From JAWLCG01 sp041687295 (GTDB lineage: Bacteria; Planctomycetota; Phycisphaerae; SM23-33; FEN-1343): a stretch of DNA of 8,902 nt. Of this stretch, positions 5,218 to 8,902 are shown one piece after another (positions within the stretch are counted from its first letter, which is position 1; each line of letters opens with the position of its first letter). A program made the translations under genes and the position numbers. The notes under the pieces were generated by a model. The model did not search any database and was not told the origin of the DNA. It saw nothing but the letters and a program-made list of their open reading frames with translations. The stretch is from positions 1 to 8,902 of the forward strand of contig JAWLCG010000207.1 in the NCBI GenBank assembly GCA_041687295.1. The letters run 5' to 3'.

Positions 5218-5288
5218 GTCAGCCGATACGCGTGCCGGGTCGGCCCGGCGGGAAAGGGCATAGCCTACCATGCGGCCAATCGGCTGAC
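5218..5288. promoter_or_regulatory. Inverted repeat upstream of deoC (operator or leader stem)
   Basis: GTCAGCCGAT (5218-5227) is the perfect reverse complement of ATCGGCTGAC (5279-5288), 51 bp apart, filling most of the 99-bp gap between the transporter stop and the deoC start. A nested hairpin GCCGGG-TCGG-CCCGGC sits at 5234-5249. The arm nearer deoC ends 13 nt before its ATG, next to the ribosome binding site. A weak minus-strand promoter (TGGTCA at 5290-5285, TAGGCT at 5267-5262, 17-bp spacer) would lie between and over the arms. Two half-sites for a repressor, or an RNA stem in a read-through transcript, are both possible. Confidence 0.45.
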
Positions 5289-5303
5289 CAGAGCCCAGCC
5301 GGC

Positions 5304-6239
5304 TCAACCGCCCAGGAGTCTGGCCAGGGCGGGCCAGGTCGCCAGGCCGGCCGCCAGCACGCCCAGGCCGACCGTGGCGAACCACACCCGGTCAGCCCGC
5401 TCGGGAAAGAGCGTCACCGAGGCCGCCGACGCGACCAGGATGGACACGACGTTGCTCAGCGGGAAGACCAGGGCGGCCGGCCCCGCCGAGGCCACGCTCA
5501 GCGTCCACAGGCCCGCCACCGAGCCGACGCCCGCGATCGTGCCCAGGCCCAGCGCCCAGCCCAGCGGGGCCCCGAACCGCCGTCGCACGACCAGCTGCCC
5601 CCCCAGCAGCCCGGCCAGGGCCAGATAGAGGCTGGCCCGGAAGACGTCGCCGTAGCGGGCCGCGTCGCTGACCCCGTCCAGGCCGACCGGGGCGTAGTTG
5701 AGGTACTTCATGGCCAGCCCGGCGGTGCTATTGAGCAGCATCGCCGCCAGCAGCACCAGGCCGTAGATCAGCTTGCGCCGCCACCGCCGGGTGTGGGACA
5801 GGGGGTTCTCCGGCCCCGGGCGCTCCTTGAAAGCGCCGGCCACCACACAGCCGCTGGCCGCCGCCACGGCCAGCAGGTCCATCGCCGTCAGCGGCTCGCC
5901 CAGGCCGATCGACGCCATCACGATGATCGGCACGAAGCCCAGCATCATCGCGCACCACAGCGGCGAGAGCGGGCCCATCCGCAGGCCCACCCACAGCAGC
6001 TGGACCAGCGCGTACTGCGTGCCGGCCGCCGCCAGGCCCCACAGCCACACCCGCGGCGGGGCCGACGTCCACTGCCCCAGCGACCGCAGGCCGAAAAAGG
6101 CCGCCCCCAGCACCGAGGCGACCAGCAGGATGTGCAGCGGGCGCGTGCGGCGGTCCTCGCCGTAGCGGTACGCCACGCCGATGATCGCGAAGAACAGGCC
6201 GCTCGCCGCCGCCAGCGGCAGGCTCTCGGGTGGGACCAT
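5304..6239 (-). CDS. DMT/EamA-superfamily membrane transporter
   Basis: A 311-residue integral membrane protein with about ten hydrophobic helices, roughly at residues 8-24, 37-53, 65-83, 92-111, 119-137, 156-176, 198-216, 227-245, 254-275 and 286-303. They are arranged as two five-helix halves joined by a basic, presumably cytoplasmic loop (FKERPGPENPLSHTRRWRRK). The length, the two-half layout and the SAGPAALVFPLSNVVSILVA helix pair are typical of drug/metabolite transporters. Substrates of such proteins range from sugars and amino acids to metabolites and cannot be read from sequence. It lies on the same strand and 99 bp upstream of deoC, so a (deoxy)ribose or nucleoside-product role is conceivable but unproven. 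The start at 6239 has AAAGG upstream and gives a normal family N-terminus. The longer frame adds about 64 Pro/Gly/Arg-rich residues across the divergent promoter region. Confidence 0.82.
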   Translation of the reverse strand: MVPPESLPLAAASGLFFAIIGVAYRYGEDRRTRPLHILLVASVLGAAFFGLRSLGQWTSAPPRVWLWGLAAAGTQYALVQLLWVGLRMGPLSPLWCAMMLGFVPIIVMASIGLGEPLTAMDLLAVAAASGCVVAGAFKERPGPENPLSHTRRWRRKLIYGLVLLAAMLLNSTAGLAMKYLNYAPVGLDGVSDAARYGDVFRASLYLALAGLLGGQLVVRRRFGAPLGWALGLGTIAGVGSVAGLWTLSVASAGPAALVFPLSNVVSILVASAASVTLFPERADRVWFATVGLGVLAAGLATWPALARLLGG

Positions 6240-6372
6240 GGTCGCCTTTACAGCAGCAGGGGCCGGGCCGAACGCCGCGCCCGGGCCGGACCATCCTGCC
6301 CGGGCCGGGCCCCGGCCGCAAGAGACCGGCCCGGAAATCTGCAGCCCGGCCGGCGGCCCTGAGGCTAAGGCC
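6240..6372. other. Divergent intergenic region with clustered GGCCGG sites
   Basis: Between the divergent transporter and DUF485 genes, GGCCGG or its complement CCGGCC occurs at 6261, 6284, 6303, 6312, 6326, 6346 and 6348. Three of these are in the longer form GGGCCGG at 6260, 6283 and 6302, and a hairpin GGCCGG-GCC-CCGGCC sits at 6303-6317. No gene is seen. The cluster may be simple G+C-rich sequence or a binding region for a shared regulator. Confidence 0.3.
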
Positions 6373-6400
6373 TTGCGGAAGGGCACGGAGAAGGTATCAT
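6373..6400 (+). promoter_or_regulatory. Candidate promoter of the DUF485-symporter operon
   Basis: TTGCGG (6373-6378, 3 of 6 to the -35 consensus) lies 16 bp before TATCAT (6395-6400, 5 of 6 to the -10 consensus). Initiation near 6407 would give a leader of about 70 nt before the ATG at 6478. This is the least G+C-rich part of the region, which supports a promoter here. Confidence 0.45.
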
Positions 6401-6477
6401 GGAAACGGGTTTTGCCTTTTCCGAGAGGCACCGCTGTATCCCGCCCCGTTCCGCCCGAGCAACAAGGAGTTCGCCCG

Positions 6478-6774
6478 ATGGATCATGGCCCAGCGACCGA
6501 TTGGGGACACGACCGAGCCTCGCGCTTCAAGACGCGGGTCGGCGTGTGGATGTTCGTCCTGTATGCGGTGGTGTACATCAGCTTCGTGCTGGTCAGCACC
6601 CTGAGCCCCGCCCTCATGGGCAGCGACATCGGCGGGCTGAACCTGGCGATCCTGTACGGCTTCGGGCTGATCGTTTTCGCGCTGATGCTGGCGTTCGTCT
6701 ACAACGCCATCTGCTCGGCGGCCGAGGAGGAGCTCAACACGCCCGAGCCCGCCGACAAGCAGGGGGTTGAGTAA
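6478..6774 (+). CDS. yjcH: DUF485 small membrane protein, partner of the symporter
   Basis: A 98-residue protein with a polar N-terminus, two transmembrane helices (about residues 22-42 and 55-78) and an acidic C-terminal tail (AAEEELNTPE). The pattern RFKTRVGVWMF, then LSPALMG, then LAILYGFGLIVF, then FVYNAICSAAEEELN matches DUF485 proteins such as E. coli YjcH, which is encoded directly upstream of the acetate permease ActP. The same order is seen here. Its role is not well established in the family and may be assembly or modulation of the symporter. The start has AAGGAG 8 nt upstream (6464-6469). Its TAA shares one base with the next ATG (TAATG, 6772-6776), implying translational coupling. 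The TIGR03647-type small subunit is an alternative family, but the motif order fits DUF485 better. Confidence 0.82.
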   Translation: MDHGPATDWGHDRASRFKTRVGVWMFVLYAVVYISFVLVSTLSPALMGSDIGGLNLAILYGFGLIVFALMLAFVYNAICSAAEEELNTPEPADKQGVE

Positions 6775-8822
6775 TGTACGACGTATCGCAATGGGCCATC
6801 GTGGTGTTCGTGGCCTTCGTGGCCACGGTGCTGTGGATCAGCTACTACTTTGCCCGGCGGACGCGTGGCGCGGCCGGCTACTTCGCGGCCGGCGGGCAGA
6901 TCCACTGGTCGGTCAACGGCATCGCCTTCGCGGGCGACTACCTGTCGGCGGCGTCGTTCCTGGGCATCTGCGGCATGATCGCGATGTACGGGTATGACGG
7001 CTTTCTGTACTCGATCGGCTACCTCGCCGGGTGGATCGTCGCCCTGTTCGTGGTGGCCGAGCCGATGAAGAGGCTGGGCCGGTTCACCTTCACCGACGCC
7101 TTGGACGCGAAGTTCAACTCCAAGCGCATCCAGCTGATGGCGGCCCTGAGCACGCTGGTCGTCTCGATGTTCTACCTCATCCCGCAGATGGTCGGCGCCG
7201 GCACGCTGGTGACGCCGCTGCTGGGCCTGCCGCACTGGATGGGCGTGATGATGGTCGGCGTCATCGTGATCATTATCGTCGCGACGGCCGGCATGGCCTC
7301 GACGACCTACGTGCAGTTTCTCAAGGGCGGCCTGCTGATCATCTTCTCGATGACCATGGTCATCGTAACGCTCCACAATGGCCTGTCGACCGACCCGGAA
7401 AACGGCACCGGCGAGGCCTACCACCAGCTGGGCACGCTGGAGATCGCCACCGACGACGCCGGCCAGCTCGCCCCCGCCGAGGCCGGCTGGCAGGTGCTGG
7501 GCCGATTCGAGAAGGACGGCCAGCAGTTCCTCAAGCTCGCTCGCCAGGGCCAGGTGGGCTGGTGGCACGTGGGGCGCGACCCGAAGACCGTCGGCGACCC
7601 CGACGCCCAGCCCCGTACCGTGCTGACCGAGGCCCTGTACGTCGTCAACCTCGCCCAGCCGGTCAAGGACTCGGCCGGCAACGACGTGTCGGTGCTCTAC
7701 AACGGCAAGCCCAAGACCGAGAGCAAGCCCATCCAGGCCGGCCATGTCTCGCGGCTGGTACACGACGGCAAGCCCGTCGACAAGGCCCACAACCTGAGCC
7801 TGCTGAGCTTCCTGAGCGACATCAAGGACAGCACGATCATCCGCTTCAATCAGGCCGGTGTCGCCGACGGGGCCGACAGCGTCACCATTTTCTACCAGAA
7901 CCCCACCCTCGGGCGCGACCTGCTGGCGCCGGGGCTGCGGTTCAAGGTCGACCAGGCCAAGGGCGCCACCGTCCTCGACAAGCTCAACTTCGCCTCGCTG
8001 ATGATGGCGCTGTTCTTCGGCACGGCCGCTCTGCCTCACATCCTGATCCGCTACTACACCGTGCCGACCCCCTCGGCCGCCCGCAAGAGCACCATCGTCG
8101 CCATCGCCGCCATCGGCTTTTTCTACCTGCTGACGCTCTTCATGGGCCTCGGGGCCATGGTCAACGGCGTGGTCGACCTGACGGACAACAACATGTCGGC
8201 CCCGCTGCTGGCACGCTCCTTCGGCGTGACGCTCTTCGCGGTCATCTCCGCCATCGCCTTCGCGACCGTGCTGGGCACCGTCAGCGGCCTGATCGTCGCC
8301 GCCAGCGGCGCCGTCGCCCACGACCTGATGGACCGGTTCCTCAACCTCAAGCTCAGCGACCGCGGCAAGGTCTTCGCCGGCAAGGTCACGGCCATCGCCG
8401 TGGGCTGCGTGGCGATGGTGCTGGGCGTGGCCTTCCAGGGCATGAACGTGTCCTACCTGGTGGGCTGGGCGTTCGCGGTGGCCGCCTCGGCGAACCTGCC
8501 GGCCATTATCATGCTGCTGTTCTGGAAGGGCACGACCAAGGCCGGCATCGCCTCGTCCATCGGCGTGGGCATGGTCGCCTCGGTCGGCCTGATCCTGCTG
8601 TCGCCGGACATGTTCGCCCGCTACGGCCTGGATCGCTCGGCCGCCCCGTTCGGCCTGAACAACCCGGCCATCGTGTCGGTGCCGCTGAGCTTCCTGACCC
8701 TCGTCATCGTCTCGCTGCTGAGCGAGAAGGGCCCCGCCCGGCCCGGCGAGGTCATCAAGGAGGCCGAGGTCGAGGCCGTTGCCACCGTCAACGTCGGCGC
8801 CACGGCCAAGCCCCGCGCCTGA
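6774..8822 (+). CDS. actP: Sodium:solute symporter, ActP-like, with a large hydrophilic insertion
   Basis: This 682-residue SSS-family inner-membrane symporter is predicted to import a monocarboxylate such as acetate with Na+. Family landmarks are GDYLSAASFLGICGM (residues 54-68), SMFYLIPQMVGAG (131-143), TTYVQFLKG (177-185), FGTAALPHILIRYYTVP (415-431) with ARKS after it, ISAIAFATVLGTVSGL (491-506) and VGWAFAVAASANLP (563-576). E. coli ActP is 549 residues. Most of the excess is an insertion at about 202-405, between the TTYVQFLKG helix and the LPHILIRYYTVP helix, where E. coli ActP has only a short loop. By family topology the insert would be extracytoplasmic. The upstream DUF485 gene supports an ActP-type role. 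Substrate remains inferred; pyruvate, propionate and other acids are alternatives. The C-terminal tail is a short Val/Ala/Glu-rich cytoplasmic extension. Confidence 0.88.
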   Translation: MYDVSQWAIVVFVAFVATVLWISYYFARRTRGAAGYFAAGGQIHWSVNGIAFAGDYLSAASFLGICGMIAMYGYDGFLYSIGYLAGWIVALFVVAEPMKRLGRFTFTDALDAKFNSKRIQLMAALSTLVVSMFYLIPQMVGAGTLVTPLLGLPHWMGVMMVGVIVIIIVATAGMASTTYVQFLKGGLLIIFSMTMVIVTLHNGLSTDPENGTGEAYHQLGTLEIATDDAGQLAPAEAGWQVLGRFEKDGQQFLKLARQGQVGWWHVGRDPKTVGDPDAQPRTVLTEALYVVNLAQPVKDSAGNDVSVLYNGKPKTESKPIQAGHVSRLVHDGKPVDKAHNLSLLSFLSDIKDSTIIRFNQAGVADGADSVTIFYQNPTLGRDLLAPGLRFKVDQAKGATVLDKLNFASLMMALFFGTAALPHILIRYYTVPTPSAARKSTIVAIAAIGFFYLLTLFMGLGAMVNGVVDLTDNNMSAPLLARSFGVTLFAVISAIAFATVLGTVSGLIVAASGAVAHDLMDRFLNLKLSDRGKVFAGKVTAIAVGCVAMVLGVAFQGMNVSYLVGWAFAVAASANLPAIIMLLFWKGTTKAGIASSIGVGMVASVGLILLSPDMFARYGLDRSAAPFGLNNPAIVSVPLSFLTLVIVSLLSEKGPARPGEVIKEAEVEAVATVNVGATAKPRA

Positions 8823-8851
8823 TCCATCCGCGACAATCCGTGCAATGCATA

Positions 8852-8888
8852 CGGGGGCCGAGGCTGGCGAACACAGCCTCGGCCCCCG
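8852..8888 (+). terminator. Strong hairpin after the symporter gene
   Basis: A perfect 15-bp stem, CGGGGGCCGAGGCTG (8852-8866) with its complement at 8874-8888, closes a 7-nt loop GCGAACA, starting 30 bp after the stop codon. GTGCAATGC (8840-8848) and GCATGCAC (8891-8898) can pair with one bulge and lengthen the base of the stem. The bases visible after it contain no T tract. It is probably the operon terminator, possibly bidirectional. Confidence 0.75.
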
Positions 8889-8902
8889 GCGCATGCACTG
8901 AC

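Noticed and set aside
5205..5303. Known metabolite riboswitch upstream of deoC
   Set aside because: The gap is short, and I see no conserved core of any riboswitch class I know; only the inverted repeat and a small hairpin are visible.
4827..6362. A 511-codon plus-strand open frame opposite deoC and the transporter
   Set aside because: Its translation is dominated by Gln, Arg, His and Pro, as expected from the antisense of high-GC genes. The minus strand carries clear DeoC catalytic motifs and membrane helices.
6240..6431. N-terminal extension of the DMT transporter to 6431
   Set aside because: It would cover the divergent promoter region and adds a Pro/Gly/Arg-rich segment with no resemblance to transporter N-termini.
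6699..8894. A 731-codon minus-strand open frame opposite the symporter
   Set aside because: The composition (His, Asp, Gln and Gly runs) is a mirror of the symporter coding sequence, which has unmistakable family motifs on the plus strand.

Overview
This 8.9 kb window comes from a high-GC bacterial chromosome (roughly two-thirds G+C, strong G/C preference at third codon positions). It is not visibly phage or plasmid. The gene types (a uroporphyrinogen-decarboxylase-fold protein, a DUF485 plus large sodium:solute symporter pair, and many dispersed palindromic repeats between genes) make me suspect Planctomycetota, perhaps a Phycisphaerae-like lineage. That is an inference from general resemblance, not something the sequence proves.

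Layout. Bases 1-222 hold no gene I can support, only a truncated copy of a dispersed repeat and then a good sigma-70-type promoter. A tRNA-Pro(UGG) gene lies at 223-296, followed at once by a compact hairpin. Bases 300-826 are a repeat-rich convergent region: a GA/CT-rich inverted repeat and two copies, 147 bp apart, of a perfect hairpin repeat. Next comes a minus-strand URO-D-family gene (827-1816). A divergent intergenic region containing a coding-like stretch without a start leads to a plus-strand SAM-dependent methyltransferase (2135-2956) and a small unknown protein (3018-3326). A second convergent region (3327-3554) carries a double-hairpin dyad and a third copy of the hairpin repeat.

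A minus-strand group follows: a DMT/EamA transporter (5304-6239), deoC (4482-5204) and a ribokinase-family kinase (3555-4478). deoC and the kinase are almost certainly co-transcribed, with 3 nt between them. Together they could phosphorylate ribose or deoxyribose and cleave deoxyribose-5-phosphate to acetaldehyde and glyceraldehyde-3-phosphate. Divergently transcribed on the plus strand are a DUF485 membrane protein (6478-6774) and an ActP-like symporter (6774-8822) whose start and stop codons overlap. The symporter carries an unusually long hydrophilic insertion and is followed by a 15-bp terminator-like hairpin at the window edge.

The most interesting signal is not a protein. It is a family of palindromic repeats whose intact copies lie in both convergent gene junctions, with a loop-closing base pair that changes in a compensatory way between copies. 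This suggests that the folded structure is under selection or is the mobilised unit. No defence system, CRISPR array, transposase or biosynthetic cluster is visible.
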